A DNA stretch of 64,000 bases, from positions 19,569,930 through 19,633,929 of the forward strand of contig CM056383.1 of the NCBI GenBank assembly GCA_029718625.1, read 5' to 3'. A model generated the notes under the pieces. It was not told the DNA's origin. It ran no database searches and was given only the letters and a program-made list of their open reading frames with translations. This document shows positions 1 to 11,739 of the stretch, in pieces (positions within the stretch are counted from its first letter, which is position 1; every line of letters starts with the position of its first letter). A program made the translations under genes and the position numbers. Source of the DNA: Synaphobranchus kaupii (Eukaryota > Chordata > Actinopteri > Anguilliformes > Synaphobranchidae).

Positions 1-913
1 TTAGTAGTTTGATGTTGTTTAACTAAGACATGTTATTTCAAGAAGCCATGCATTGGATTACTGAATTAATTATTGAATTTGTATTTCTCTCCCAGAGAGC
101 ATTAGCTAGATGAAGATGTGGGTGGTGGTTACCAGGTGAATATACAGTATATCACAATGTCGCTACAGTCAGAGATACAGGGCATCGGGTCTGCTGTGTC
201 AAGGGGTAAGGTGGGAGCCAGTGTAGTGTAATGGTTAGGGGGCTGAGTATTGTAGGTTACTGGTTCAAATACAGGGTGGGGTGTTGCTTTTAACAAATTT
301 AAAAACAATTTGTAATGTTGGCGAGTAGTGTTATTTCCGCATGCTCTGCATCTCTGCTCTGCATAGACGTATGCACGTCTATAATTGCTATTGTGCCGAA
401 AAAAAGTGGAGGAAACTGAAAAAGATCCTTGAATGTAGTAGTCTTGTTTTAAAATAGAATATTAACGCTGGCCTACAGTTGAACTGCAACGGGTTGTTTC
501 AACGCTCCTCACCGCTTAGCACGATGTAGGCTATAGTGCCCGTAAAATGAGTTCAGTTAATATATAGGCTAATGTTCAAACATTTTCTCAATTTAACTAA
601 ATACAGTTCAAAACAGAATAGAAATATTTGGGCTATTAAAAAAACACTATTTGAGCCACTCCATTTATAAAGTGTTCTGCCATTTCCTCTTGTATTGAAA
701 TAACCAACATTGATTCAATTGCACCGAGAACGTAGTCTACTGTAGTAGCAAATATTAATACACGTAGGGTAGGCTATTGTCAATCTGTCATGCGTATAGG
801 GACATGCATTTCAAACGGACACAACCGTCCTACATTTTTCTACTGTCTGTTTAAAGAGAGCACACTTGTTTGATCAGCCTATCACAGGTAGGCTATCTCC
901 ATCTTTTGCTCAC
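1..913 (-). other. Intron 1 of the dgkh-like gene (partial)
   Basis: On the minus strand this follows the GTGAGC donor of the first coding exon, so it is the 5' part of the first intron and continues beyond the window edge. It is AT-rich. Apart from a SINE head fragment at 213-281 I see nothing coding in it. Confidence 0.6.
213..281 (+). repeat. tRNA-derived SINE head fragment
   Basis: An A-box-like stretch (tagtgtaatggttaggg, 224-240) is followed by a B-box-like ggttcaaatac (262-272), the spacing of a tRNA-type internal pol III promoter. The sequence closely resembles the head of the SINE at 18372-18583, in the opposite orientation. No SINE body or tail follows, so this is a truncated copy rather than a functional tRNA gene. 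Confidence 0.5.
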
Positions 914-1204
914 CTTGGTCCTGATCTGGCCAGAGGTGGACACTTTTCTGATGAGTTTATGCTGCCCCTCTTGTTCTCCTTCGCTGTCGGATGACTCGTC
1001 CACTGGACCAGCGCCTCCGAAAGCACCAACAGCATGATGTTGTATTCCTGCGCCGCAAATCCCCGCAACAGTTGGGGCTCCTTTCCCCGGGTCCTGGTGG
1101 ACAGAAAGACCACACCACTCCGACTGATTCTGGAGCGCCTTTCCCTTCCTCTCCGGCACGCCAGAGCTGGACAGCGGCTGAAAATCTGCTCTCTTCGCCG
1201 CCAT
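914..1204 (-). CDS. dgkh: Diacylglycerol kinase eta-like, first coding exon
   Basis: This frame gives 97 residues starting at an ATG at 1204 and ending on a codon boundary exactly at a GTGAGC splice donor (913-908). The last third has an acidic stretch [11 protein letters not shown] followed by [15 protein letters not shown]. That is the signature just upstream of the PH domain in type II diacylglycerol kinases; as I recall the family, delta has SGQIRQK and eta has SGQIRTK, which favours eta. These enzymes phosphorylate diacylglycerol to phosphatidic acid, and this exon is a regulatory N-terminus without catalytic residues. The PH, C1 and kinase domains must be encoded to the left, outside the window. 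The start codon has a good context (gaagATGG). The first ~60 residues are poorly conserved, so an internal start or a frame upstream is possible. Gene-level call is fairly sure; eta versus delta less so. Confidence 0.8.
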
Positions 1205-1270
1205 CTTCCACTATCTTCTCTCAGTGGAAGCAAACACTTTTACCTATCCGGGAGACGTAAAGGGATCACC
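1205..1270 (-). promoter_or_regulatory. 5' UTR and probable core promoter of dgkh-like gene
   Basis: Immediately upstream of the minus-strand ATG, the sequence is locally richer in GC and CpG than its surroundings. The start codon lies inside aagATGGCGGC, which matches the YY1 consensus often found at TATA-less vertebrate promoters just downstream of the transcription start. No TATA box is evident. The exact transcription start cannot be placed from sequence. Confidence 0.4.
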
Positions 1271-2091
1271 TGAACGCGCACAGATCTGCCATTTTTTTTT
1301 ATCAGTGCCTTACCATTGACTGCTTGCTTTCAAATGTGTTTCAGAACTGACAAGAGTTAAGAGTGCCTCCAGTGTCTCACAAATTTATTGAAGAGGAAAT
1401 ATCAGTAGCAAACCCTAGTGGTTGCAAGATGAGATCATCAGTCCAGACATGGAGCGCAGTATCACGAAAAAGGTGGGAATTGTTTGGCTGAAACAATAAT
1501 ATTGAACTACAGATAGAGTAATTCATTGAGAGTATATAAATTGGTCGTTTGTATTAAATAATAATAATAACGATAATTTGGAAATAACGAGCAAATCGAT
1601 AGGCTATGTCGTGAAACACTTCGTTTTAATACATCCGTCCATAATTTGCAACTTAAAAAACAGTTAGAAAATGCAAGCAACGTTTTGCATAATTAACACG
1701 TAGAGAAAATGGGCAAATAATTCGCAAGGTTCGAATTAAAAGTACACCTGTCATACAACCAGCATTATTGGCTGATGCATTATATTATTGCCTCAATAAA
1801 GCCATTTATTTTCAGTCATCGAACATCATTTGAAATATGTTGGAACAAGCAATATGGTATACACGGTAACAAGCAGAAAGAAAACACCAGTCATTTCCTT
1901 TGATTTCTGTGTAACATGACCAACTGTTTTTTTTAAGTCAAAGTCTGAAGAATTACATATTCAGTTATTAATTTCAGTTTGCTGTCAACCACATTCAGTT
2001 GTTGTCTAAATTAATTAAGTATATTTCCTTAAAGTTTGCCAGAAGGTATGTATGGAGAACCTGGTATCTGATGTCACCACTATGTACCTGT
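1271..2091. other. Non-coding, nothing recognised
   Basis: AT-rich DNA upstream of the dgkh-like exon. Open frames are short and stop-bounded, with no splice-flanked conserved frame and no repeat family that I recognise. Confidence 0.5.
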
Positions 2092-2130
2092 TTGTGTGTG
2101 TGTGTGTGTATGTGTGTGTGTGTGTGTGCG
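2092..2130. repeat. (TG)n microsatellite, interrupted
   Basis: TG dinucleotides with one TA interruption. The Cys/Val-rich and Thr/His-rich frames across it are artefacts. Confidence 0.95.
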
Positions 2131-2958
2131 TGAGTGCGTTTGTCTTTGTGTACATGCATGTATGCACCAAAATGAGAAATATACAGTTTGTTTTATAGTA
2201 GGTGCCATTTACATTAACAAAGCAATGGCTTTTTTCCTTCATAGAGATATAAATAATGTTGTACTGGAGGAATTTTTGCTATTTGAATTGTAAAGCAGAA
2301 CACTAAAAGCTGTCAAACAAAATTATTTGTTAACAGACTAGTATGATGAAGTGTACATCTAATTTAAAGTAAATACAGGCAAAGAAATGTTAATACTTGT
2401 TTATGGTTGTTCTGAGTGTGGTAAATCCAAACCAGAAATCCACCATGGACGAGTTTATTGAGACACTCTGAGATTTGCTTGTGTTATAGCCTAAACATGA
2501 CTCACGGCTGGCTGGTCTCAGTAGCTGTCACAAAACAATTTTGGATTGATTTTTAACCTCTGGACATGATGCTGTTGTGTAGTGCCTGTGTGTTAGTTTT
2601 GTGCAGAAATACAAACCTCCTGGAGGAATATTAATAGATGAAACCGCAGCAATGTGATGGAATTGGTCATGTGTTGTGGGTTCATTGAGGAAGGTTTTTC
2701 CTGCTGTCTCAGCCAATGGAGGAGCCGCTGGGACATCACTGTGGTAGGACTGCCCAAACACTGCAAAGAGAGAAGAGATATTTTCTGACCTTAAAACTTC
2801 CTAAAATAGAAACCAGTTCATTTGACTCTAACCATGCATGTATTTTGTTTTTGGACATCATATGAATTGCAACCATGGTTGTTTTCTCAGAGAAGATTGC
2901 TTCTTTTTTTTTTTTGCTGGCTAGTTATCACCATCATGTACCACTGTTTCTTCATCAT

Positions 2959-2959
<1 letters not shown>

Positions 2960-3030
<71 letters not shown>
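2960..3030. repeat. (GT)n microsatellite, about 35 units
   Basis: Pure GT tract ending in cgcacgcg, an alternating purine-pyrimidine run of the kind that can adopt Z-DNA. Flanking DNA from 2131 to 3849 shows no gene or recognised repeat. Confidence 0.95.
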
Positions 3031-3031
<1 letters not shown>

Positions 3032-3849
3032 ACGCGTACGCTGCTTGCTCATGCACTACATCCCTCATAGTTCACACACAGTAGAACTGTTGAGCTGTTT
3101 CAGTAAAGAGAATTCCACAATACTCGGTGCCTTATGTGATATTATTCTCTCCACACTTTTCTGTTTCTGTTCAGACTTCCCCTTTAACAAAAACATATTT
3201 CCTGAGTGAATTGGTAACAGTTATCAAGAAAAACTATTTTGTAGTTACTCACAAACCAAATGTTAATTCACATGTAAGACTACTTGCCATACGTTACCTG
3301 TGAGGTCACTGGCAGCAAAGGCTACTGCACTTCCTCTCCAGATCCTGTCGTTTCATCGCATTTTAAAATACAAGGCTTCTCCTAACTGGAAGATTCCTGT
3401 AAATACTGGTGGCAGTTCAGGTAGTAAAACTCCAGTGTGTGCATGTGCAGGAATTCTGGGAATGCCCTTGCTGCTGTTGATTTAGCGTCAGGCTCTGTCA
3501 GGAACAGACAGGAAAAGGAAGCTGCCTGTGCATCAGGCGAGGGCTATTTTTAGATGCTGTAGGTCACAGGCCTCAGTATTATGGGAATAAAGGAATTTCT
3601 GCTGCAGTTCATCACTTCAACTGAGTAAATCCCGTTTACAAATCCAGAGTAGACGCCACATCGCTCTATCCATTTCACATTCAAATCTGCGCACGAGCAA
3701 AGAAAGATTTTAAAATGAAAGCGCCTTGTTTTTCTCTTTTCTCTCTTTTTTTAGTTACATTTTTTGTTTTTCCCCTTCAGGTGTCACTGTACGTCTGTTT
3801 CTTGCTGTCTGCTGCTCTTTGTCCTGCTGACATTCTTCTTGGAAGTGGT

Positions 3850-4560
3850 CGTCAGTGAAAACGAAGAGCTCAGGCTCCAAGAATTGGAGATTCTTTGTTT
3901 CTACCCATAATCTTTATAAGGAAAGCTTTTTGATGTCTCCTTTCATTAAAAGGAATGGCAATTCCATTATCAGTCCATTACCAGCACAGGTTATTATCTT
4001 CAGGGACCCACTTGGAAGACTGTCGCTGATAAGCATCACAGCATGGGAAGAGTGTTAATCTCATTACTTTGTTGCGCATGTTATTAGGTAATGCTGGGTG
4101 CCTCGTACAGATCTTTTCAATAGTGAAATATCACCATCATTTGCATATCCCACCCCAGGCAGAATGGATTAGTTGCATTCATATTTAATATTTTTGTACT
4201 GATTTTGGATGCCCTGCTCATTCAACCTTTTCCATCGCAATTTCCCTAAGCCTCTTAACACAATCCCCCAATCAAGATTAAATCAAAAATAGATTGTATC
4301 TCATCATTTGCCTGATTGTCAACTAGCGCTGTAATTATCTTGTGGCTGCGGTCTCTTTTATTGGGCTTTTGTGGTGTTAAGCAGCAAACCAATCCCTGAA
4401 ATGAATTTGCACTGGGCCCTGTTCCTCACGAGTTGTTGCACTGCGATTGATCCTTTGTCTGAAGATAATGAATAAAGAAAAGAATCAGATAAACTCAATT
4501 CTTTGGAAAAATCCCATCATAAAAAGGGGATAGGCTTCACCCGTCAAGGCTTTAATGAAT
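3850..4560. promoter_or_regulatory. Candidate conserved non-coding element
   Basis: Non-repetitive, moderately AT-rich sequence without a coding frame. It is dense in homeodomain-like taat/atta cores and has an octamer-type atttgcat near 4139, a composition typical of vertebrate developmental enhancers. No alignment was possible, so conservation is not shown. It could equally be ordinary unique intergenic DNA. Confidence 0.2.
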
Positions 4561-4731
4561 GAGCGGGGGGAAGCAGGACAGATTCAACACGTGCAATTAC
4601 TCCTGGGAGAGAATGGTGTACAGTATGAGTGGTGTAGCTACCTGCCACAGTCAGAGAGACAGCAGCAACTCACAATCCCTGTTCCTTGTTATGCTATATT
4701 TGCACTGTTAAGGAGTACTACTACTACATAG

Positions 4732-4770
4732 TTATTATTATTATTATTGTTGTTGTTGTTATGTTATTAT
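4732..4770. repeat. TTA/TTG trinucleotide microsatellite
   Basis: Runs of TTA, then TTG, then TTA. A purine-rich GA/GAAA stretch follows at 4873-4915. Confidence 0.85.
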
Positions 4771-7129
4771 TATTATGCAATCGCTCTATGCAATCAGTAT
4801 AGCAATGCATATGCACTGTGTTCTTTTTAATATATATATGCAATGCCAATAAAGCATTTAATTATAAAATTAAGAGAACGAGAGAGAAAGAAAGAAAGAG
4901 AGACAGGGAGGGGAAGGGTTTGATTTTTCAGACAGGGAGTTTGCATGCAAAGTTCAGCAAGTGGAAGAAATTAAGAAATGCCATGTGCCACCGCTACAAC
5001 AAGACCAGCACTGCCCCAAGTTTACTTATTACATCTAGTTTTAATTCATTTCCAGGAAGCATAACTAATTCAGTGTAACTGAGGGTGGTGTTAGAAGCGA
5101 CACCTTGTCATTTTTAAGCCTGCTGTGATCACCCAGCCAGCAAAAAGGCCAGCACTGTGCAGAATGTTAAATTCCACCATCTTTGGGCAGAGAAGTGTTT
5201 TTACTGAGCAGGCCGTGAAGCTGCAGGTGTGCTGCTGTTCCTCCAGGAACGCCGAGATTAGAAGAGAAGAGAGCTGACCCAGATCCATCGCAGACTCCAT
5301 CCCTGCTTCCTGCTGTGTCTCCCAGAGAGTTTGACTGTGTCGCCCCACTTTCTGTGACATACTTTCTTCCCTAGAAAATAAAAAAGGGGGGAAATTATTC
5401 TGAAGTTCATAGCGTTCATAGCGTACGTCCTGACAAGAAGGCTGCCTATGTCGTGCAATATTTACAGTATTCCCATTTGCCATTTCTGAGGGAATAATTG
5501 TGTTTAGTTGTAGGCTAATTTTGTCTTTGTTTTTTGTTTTCCTTAAATAATAAGTTGCATTGCATTTGATGATGGTTCTTTTTTACTGGAAGTATTCTCA
5601 AGTGTTTGAAATTAATTTAATATAAGATCTTGACATTACTTTTTCATTGTATGAAAATTTCAGCTAGTTCAATATAAATAAAATTAGTTAGAGAAGAGCC
5701 AGGGTAATTCACCGATATATTACAAAGATATACCTTTTCTGAACCGAATAGATAATTTTCAAAACTGGCTACTCCATTGCATTTTCAGATCTATGAAAAA
5801 ATGTCTGTTCTTATGGTCACGCTACTTACGGCATAAACATTATTTGTTTGAGGCACCGAACATATGCATTAGCACATGTCAGTGTCTGCATCTTTGCTTC
5901 ATGTCCGAATGAACGAAGATTGGTCCTATTTTTCCTTGCTTGTAACATTGAGATATTAGATCTAGATATTGTATGCTTATTTTCTATGAGAGCCATTTTT
6001 CAGTTTTGATAAAAGATGTGGGTACATTAGCCTTCTGTTGCTGGCAATCTCTTCCGCGCATATCTTGGCAACTTCAAATAAACCTAACCAAAAAGCTATA
6101 ATTAAATATTATATAACAGATGAAGTCAATGTATTTGTCATTGCAGAAACCTGAAGAAAAAGACCTACATCTCTATGTAAATCTGTTTTTTTCTACAGAT
6201 CTGTGAAATTCATAAACTCTTCGTTAACAAATAAAACTACTTCACACATGCTTGGCTATTAATGTTAATTAATATTACCCATTATTGATGTTACTCATTT
6301 CCTAGTGCACACCAGGCTCGTTCTATAGGTCCTAAATTGGGAAGGGAAAAGGGAACAAGAGAAATAAGCATAGCTTTTGTATGTGATGAAATGTATATTC
6401 TTTGACAAACAGCTAATTTGAGGTGAAATATGTGAAAGGAAAAAAAAGTTATTTCTTAGACTTTTTATGCTGTACGTAGCTCATAATGTACACAATTCTG
6501 TTCAGTTTTGTCTACATTGTGCATAGTGCTTGTACATGGAATGCTCTATTTTTCACCTCACAGACAAAGATTTTTCCCTCTTAATATATTTATGTATTTG
6601 TATTCTAATTAAGCGGATAAGGACTTTGATATGATCCCCTGTTGGCTTGGTTTTTGACAATAGAGGAAAAAGCATTTGTAGCCTGTTGTACTTAGGGTAC
6701 ACGATTGACCAATGAGGACACAGTATGTGACCCTGTCATTTTTAAAATTATATCTAGGCAGAACATTATAGCATGACCATAGCAGGAATGCTGTGGTGTT
6801 TATGCATGATATCAGGGGACCTGCAGATGGGTATCGCTCTTAAATGTGTTTTCATAATCTCAGCACTACAGAGGAGGTGAAAGGGAGCTAAAAGTTTCCT
6901 ACTGCTCTAAGTTTGGCATTTGTGCTAATACCCAGCAGCAGTTCTTTGGGTACTATCCATGTTGGCTTTAAAGCTCGTACGGTTTCCCCCCTCCCCTCCC
7001 TTCTTATAACAATGCAGTAAAGAGGTCTAAAACAGTGCCAGGGGAGGTGTTATAAACAAGAGAAAACAAATATCTCTGTTTGGTTTAACAATCAGATTAG
7101 ATTTATTTACATGGAAAATTTAGCCTGAT
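4771..7129. other. Non-coding, nothing recognised
   Basis: Apart from the purine-rich patch near 4880, this stretch holds only short chance frames. The longest, 130 residues on the minus strand at 5091-5483, has no recognisable domain, is of mixed composition and lacks convincing splice borders. Confidence 0.4.
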
Positions 7130-7460
7130 ATAATTGTCATACAGAGCAGCCTGTAAGTATTTGGACAGTGACACATTTTTTGTTATTTTGGCTCTGTACT
7201 CCAGCACATTGGATTTGAAATGGAACTGTGAGTATGAGGTTAAAGTGCAGACGTTCAGCTTTAATTTGAGGGTTTTTACATCCATATCCAGTGAACCGTG
7301 TAGCAATTGTAGCCCCTTTCATACATAGTCCCCTCATTTTAGGGGATCAAAAGTAATTAGACAAATTAACATAAACCTTTATAAAGTTATCATATTTCAT
7401 ATTTGGTGGCATATCCTTTGCATGCCATGACGTCCTGATGTCTGTGACGCAACAACATCA
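7130..7460. repeat. Interspersed repeat of a type common in teleosts
   Basis: The stretch beginning cctgtaagtatttggacag (7150) and continuing through a tttgaaatggaactgtgag region resembles a dispersed element I associate with many teleost genomes, probably derived from a DNA transposon. I cannot find paired termini here, so the borders are approximate and the copy is probably partial. Confidence 0.4.
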
Positions 7461-7595
7461 AAAGACTGTTGATATCTTATTTTCAGGTACTCTTACAAGT
7501 AATACCATAACCTCTCTGCATTTGAATGGATCTCTAAGGGAATTGGGAGGACTACATTAGGCTGTAAATTACGCTGTAACGGTATTGAACACATG

Positions 7596-7770
7596 GGGCT
7601 TGATTTACTAAGACCTTTAGCGTGTGCAGAACCTTTTAGCACACGCAAAACCAATAACATGACCAATGATTGGTCATGGCATTTGTTTTGCACCAATCAT
7701 TGATTGTGTTATTAGTTTTGCGTGTGCTAAAAGGTTTTGCACACTCTAAAGATCTTAACAAATGAGGCCC
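7596..7770. mobile_element. Palindromic fold-back MITE
   Basis: The two halves are reverse complements over most of their length: gggcttgattta at the left pairs with the right end at 7759-7770, and ccttttagcacacgcaaaac near 7633 pairs with the mirror segment near 7720. The single strand could fold into an imperfect hairpin of about 80 bp with a short loop. There is no coding capacity. Both flanks carry atg (7593-7595 and 7771-7773), a possible 3-bp target duplication. Superfamily not assigned. Confidence 0.75.
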
Positions 7771-8218
7771 ATGGTTAATGGATGTAAGTATTCGAGGATC
7801 TGAGATATCAAACGAGCCTTACAACATCCCTCTCCTGCCTGATAGGGAGTAGATGTGGATGCATCACTTTAAGGGTTTCCTCTCCTGACTTATTTTTCCA
7901 GGACTTAGGCACACACGCTATACCCTTCACGCTGTGGCAATCACACCCCATAAGATACTCGGTTCCACACAGTAGGAGGCACACTGCACACATGGAGATA
8001 AAATGCTGCTATCCTGGCTAAAAGGGTGCTGCTATCCTGGTGAAAGCGGGGATGAAGTGCCGATAGTAGCTGGTGAACCCCAGGAGGGCCCTCACCTGAC
8101 ACAGCATTTGATGTGTGGTGAGCATTCTGGCACAAAATGGCTGCCGTTGCATCACCCAGGTGGGTGCTACACATTGGTCATGGTTGAGGTGAGTTTCCCC
8201 TCGTCATTGTAAAGCGTT

Positions 8219-8243
8219 TATTATTATTATTATTATTATTATC
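8219..8243. repeat. (TTA)n microsatellite
   Basis: About eight TTA units. The surrounding 7774-9281 otherwise holds no gene that I can support. Confidence 0.9.
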
Positions 8244-9281
8244 ATAGGCAGAGGGTGTGTAAGGCTGGGTAAGGCTTAGCATTCCCCTGGCTGGACATGG
8301 TGATTAAAATAATGTAGGCTATTAAATACAAATGCTAGTGATAGAGGATTCGACGTCGAGTTAGCTCACTCAATCCACTAGGCTACTGCCTACAGCGGAG
8401 GAGGTAACTAAGCTGGCCGGCTGCATGTATCTGATTGCTGCATGGTTAGACTACCTGTACTAACATTAGTTGGTGAGTTAGCTAGCTAGCAAGTCTCATC
8501 CATCAATACGTTGTCCTATCAGTGAAGTGGCAGTCAAGCTGAAGGATCATCACGGACTCACAGAGCATTTCTGGACAAACTCACACTCTCTGTTCATGTC
8601 AATTAAAAATGTTATAAATTATGTGTGTGTTGGCTGCCATGCCAATAGAAAAAAACAAAACAAATCACGCATCGGCTATCTTCTTGCAGTGGAGTCACTT
8701 AAATAATTAGCCTACCAATATGATGTGAAAATATAAAAAAAGAGTAGAAAGAGCTCCCGGACATGCTAGGAATGCACCCCAATTTTGAATGAACTTTGAA
8801 GCCCTAAATTCTGAAAAGGTAAAATCTTGAAAAAATCTTTAACAAGTTTGTGCAATGTTTTAACAGAAGGTAGTATTGATAGTAGATTGTTGTTTCACCA
8901 TCTTTACTGAAGGGATAAACTACATTCAACACTAGTTTACCTCAGTGACATTTTGTAACACTTACCTCAGTGACATTATTTGGAACACTTATCTTGCACA
9001 CTTATTTTTTGTTTCTGTTTTAGAGTGTTTATTTATTGCTATTGCTATTAAAATAAATGGTGTAATATTTAAATGTTCCAAAAGCTTCAAGGACCTTTGA
9101 TTTATAAACCCTTACTCCTAAACACAACCCTACTGGTACTTTACAACTAAAGCCTACATGGGCTCTTGTACTCTGTATTTACGGTGAAATTAATGCAAAC
9201 GTTTTTGCTGTGTGCACTCGCATGAGTGTGAACACCTCCCCCTTCTAGCCTTACCCTAAAGTTGATTCACCCGCTGCCTAT

Positions 9282-9306
9282 GATTATTATTATTATTATT
9301 ATTATC
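9282..9306. repeat. (ATT)n microsatellite
   Basis: ATT trinucleotides immediately bordering the decayed gypsy sequence that follows. Confidence 0.9.
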
Positions 9307-10160
9307 TCTGGCTGCAACCACTCCCGGACCACTACGGTCTTGTCCAGATCTGTCGCCACCCCCCTCGAGCCCGATCCCAAGTACTTCACTTCTCGCTTCA
9401 TCAGCCGGAATTTCTGGGGCTGAAGCTTGGGACCATGCTGGGCCAGTCGTCAAATTACCTCCTTGAGATGCTGGAGGTATGCCTGAAAAGACGGGGAATA
9501 AACATTGTCCAGGTAAATTAATTAATTTATCTACTCCCCCAGGCACCACTGCATCAACCACTGGAACTGGTGCATTCAAACGTCCAAACAGCGTCTGGTT
9601 AAACTCATACAGGCCCATCGGGGGGGGCAAAGGCGGTCTTCTCCAAGCCTGCGGGGTCCACGTCTACCTTCCAGGGTGAAATACCACTCTGCCCTCTTCA
9701 GACTGGTCAATGACTCCTCAATCCTGGGCAGAGGGTAGGTGTCACAGTGTGTCATGGCACTCAGTCACCGGTAGCCTATGTAGAACCACCAGGCTCCGTC
9801 GTTATTCCACACAAGTTATTCCACACTACCGGCGCAACCTAAGGACTGCCACTCTCTGAGATGACCCTGCTTTCTAGCATGCCCTGGAGCAGGGACTGCA
9901 GCTCTGGTTAGAGACTAGGAGGTAGAGTGGGATACCTTTCGCAACTCTGGGGAGCGTCTCCAGGGGGATCTTATAGAGAATGGCGTCTGTCTTCCCAAAG
10001 TCCTCCTCATGGGCTGTAAATACCCCAGGCCAGTGGTGGATCGTCTCCGGGAACTGGTGGTGCTGTTCCAGTGTCAGTCCTTCAGCATCAGGTAAGTCCA
10101 GGGGCTGTCCTATCCCTACCGGGGCTTGAGTGGTCTGCACATCGATCACCACCTCTCCCA
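9307..10160 (-). pseudogene. Decayed Ty3/gypsy pol (PR-RT linker and reverse transcriptase)
   Basis: Read on the minus strand in several frames, this has clear gypsy reverse-transcriptase landmarks. A linker segment with DLPDAEGLTLEQHHQF and WPGVFTAHEEDFGKTDA lies at 10100-9980. Further on is YPLPRIEESLTSLKRAEW-type sequence near 9740, then a GLYEFNQTLFGRLNAP-type segment near 9610, then KLQPQKFRLMKREVKYLG followed by VATDLDKTVVVREWLQP near 9420-9310. The catalytic YxDD box is not recognisable and several frame changes and stops occur, so the copy is dead. No LTRs are evident. It may extend to about 10280. It is clearly older than, and distinct from, the element at 44163-49149. Confidence 0.75.
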
Positions 10161-10640
10161 GCCTGGGGACCTGCGAGGAGTAAACAGAATTTACTGTCGC
10201 CAGGGAGTGCCGTCAATGGGGTAGGGGTGCACATTCACAATACAAAGTGGTACCTTTCCCCACCATACACGGGCTAAACCCCTAGTCACCTTCCACTCAC
10301 CCCCATCGTCCAGCCCCTCCACAAGTCCACACTGTCCCTCTGCCAGGCCCCGACTACTCAGGCCTAGCGCAACACTTCAGATTCAGAGTGGGCCAGAACC
10401 TGGAAGTGGGTGCTCCCCAACTAGTCCAGGGTGGTGGGCATGGTTCTGGAGGTGATAGCACACAGCAAAAGACTTTTCTCACTCCTGGCGTGCCTTCCCC
10501 TGCTGGCTGGCCACAAAATGTATAGACCCTGGCTCGGCTTCTCGTATGACCCCCCCAGCAATCTTCAATCACCTTCATTCCCAGGACCCCACAGTCAGAC
10601 CCCAGACAGTCATCCTTCACAGTGATCACCCCCTCCCCTA

Positions 10641-10663
10641 CCCCCCCCCCCCCCCCCCCCCCC
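10641..10663. repeat. Poly-C run of 23
   Basis: Uninterrupted C homopolymer in a C-rich context. The length is likely polymorphic or poorly resolved in assembly. Confidence 0.9.
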
Positions 10664-11569
10664 ACCAACAAAGTACATGTTGGCGTACTCGATAAAGGAA
10701 ATCTGCCCGCTCGCCCGTCCAGTGCTTTTGTACTACGCATAGGCCATAGGCAGATCCCCGAACCACTGTTGATAATACTCTTCGCTAAATTGAAACAACA
10801 TCTCCACCGTCAATCAGGTGCCTATATGCTAGCTATACATTAAGCATACCGCTCCAACACAATGCCTGGACAGCTCAGCTGGTGGGCTGCAGAGGTTTAC
10901 AGTTATGATTGGGTAACCCATAGCATGATATAATATAAAATAAAGGATAAAAAGTAGCCCACAAATTCTGTATATGTTAATACTTCAAGCCTGGTGAGAG
11001 CCGAACTTGACGAAGACAAAATACAGGGCTGACACTTGACTGGAATAGCCCAATATGTTGTCTATGTAGTGTGTAAAACGTATGGGCTTTAAAACAGTGC
11101 CTTGTATCAGATGCAGGTTTCTTGATGAGGGTTTTAGAGTAAGTGAGCAGTGACATACTAAGGCTTTTCCAAATAAAGCCTTCTCCCAGCAAGCCCATCA
11201 CCATGGTAACTGACGTGCTTTCTGGCCAGGGACATGTAATAGCCCCTATAGACATCACCACCTGTATTCAATGATTGATTGGCTGCTTCATTGATTTATT
11301 AATTGATTTTATTTGACAATTAAATACAACATAATTGTGTATGCTGTATCTCAGAAGGCACATGGTATAGTGCTTGTACTTAAATAATTGTTTAGGATAA
11401 CACAATAAAGTCATAAATCCTATTTCCATTTGGTTTTGTGGCAGATAGGCAAAATGGCAGGATTGCTAGAGACCATAAAGCATGTCACCATGTGTTGAAT
11501 TTGTACAGCTTCTCCCCATTCTCTAAAATCTAATTCTGTACCACTAACCTAAATGAAGATTAGTTACCT
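10664..11569. other. Non-coding, nothing recognised
   Basis: Short frames only. No repeat family or exon borders were identified. Confidence 0.4.
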
Positions 11570-11625
11570 TACATCACATTACATTAATTTAGCAGACACT
11601 CTTGTCCAGAGGGAATTATAATGTA
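11570..11625 (-). repeat. Fragment of fish SINE/LINE 3' tail
   Basis: The segment around tttagcagacactcttgtcc matches, with changes, the tail seen at 18386-18410 (tttagcagacgctcttatcc). It is an isolated tail without a SINE head. Confidence 0.5.
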
Positions 11626-11685
11626 GGTGAAATATACTGTAAGTGCATTCCCCTGATTAATGAGATAGATATATAGATTTATAGA

Positions 11686-11712
11686 GAGTGAGAGAGAGAA
11701 AGAGAGAGAGAT
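11686..11712. repeat. (GA)n microsatellite
   Basis: GA-rich simple repeat with minor interruptions. Confidence 0.8.
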
Positions 11713-11739
11713 TTCCATCGCCAGGAGGAAACAAGCAGG

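Noticed and set aside
5091..5483. 130-codon minus-strand frame
   Set aside because: No domain, no homologue recognised, no splice context; within chance expectation for this much sequence.
8345..8388. tRNA-like boxes on the minus strand (tagcctagtgg ... gtcgaatcc)
   Set aside because: A- and B-box-like motifs are too close together for a tRNA and no clover-leaf forms; at most a decayed SINE scrap.
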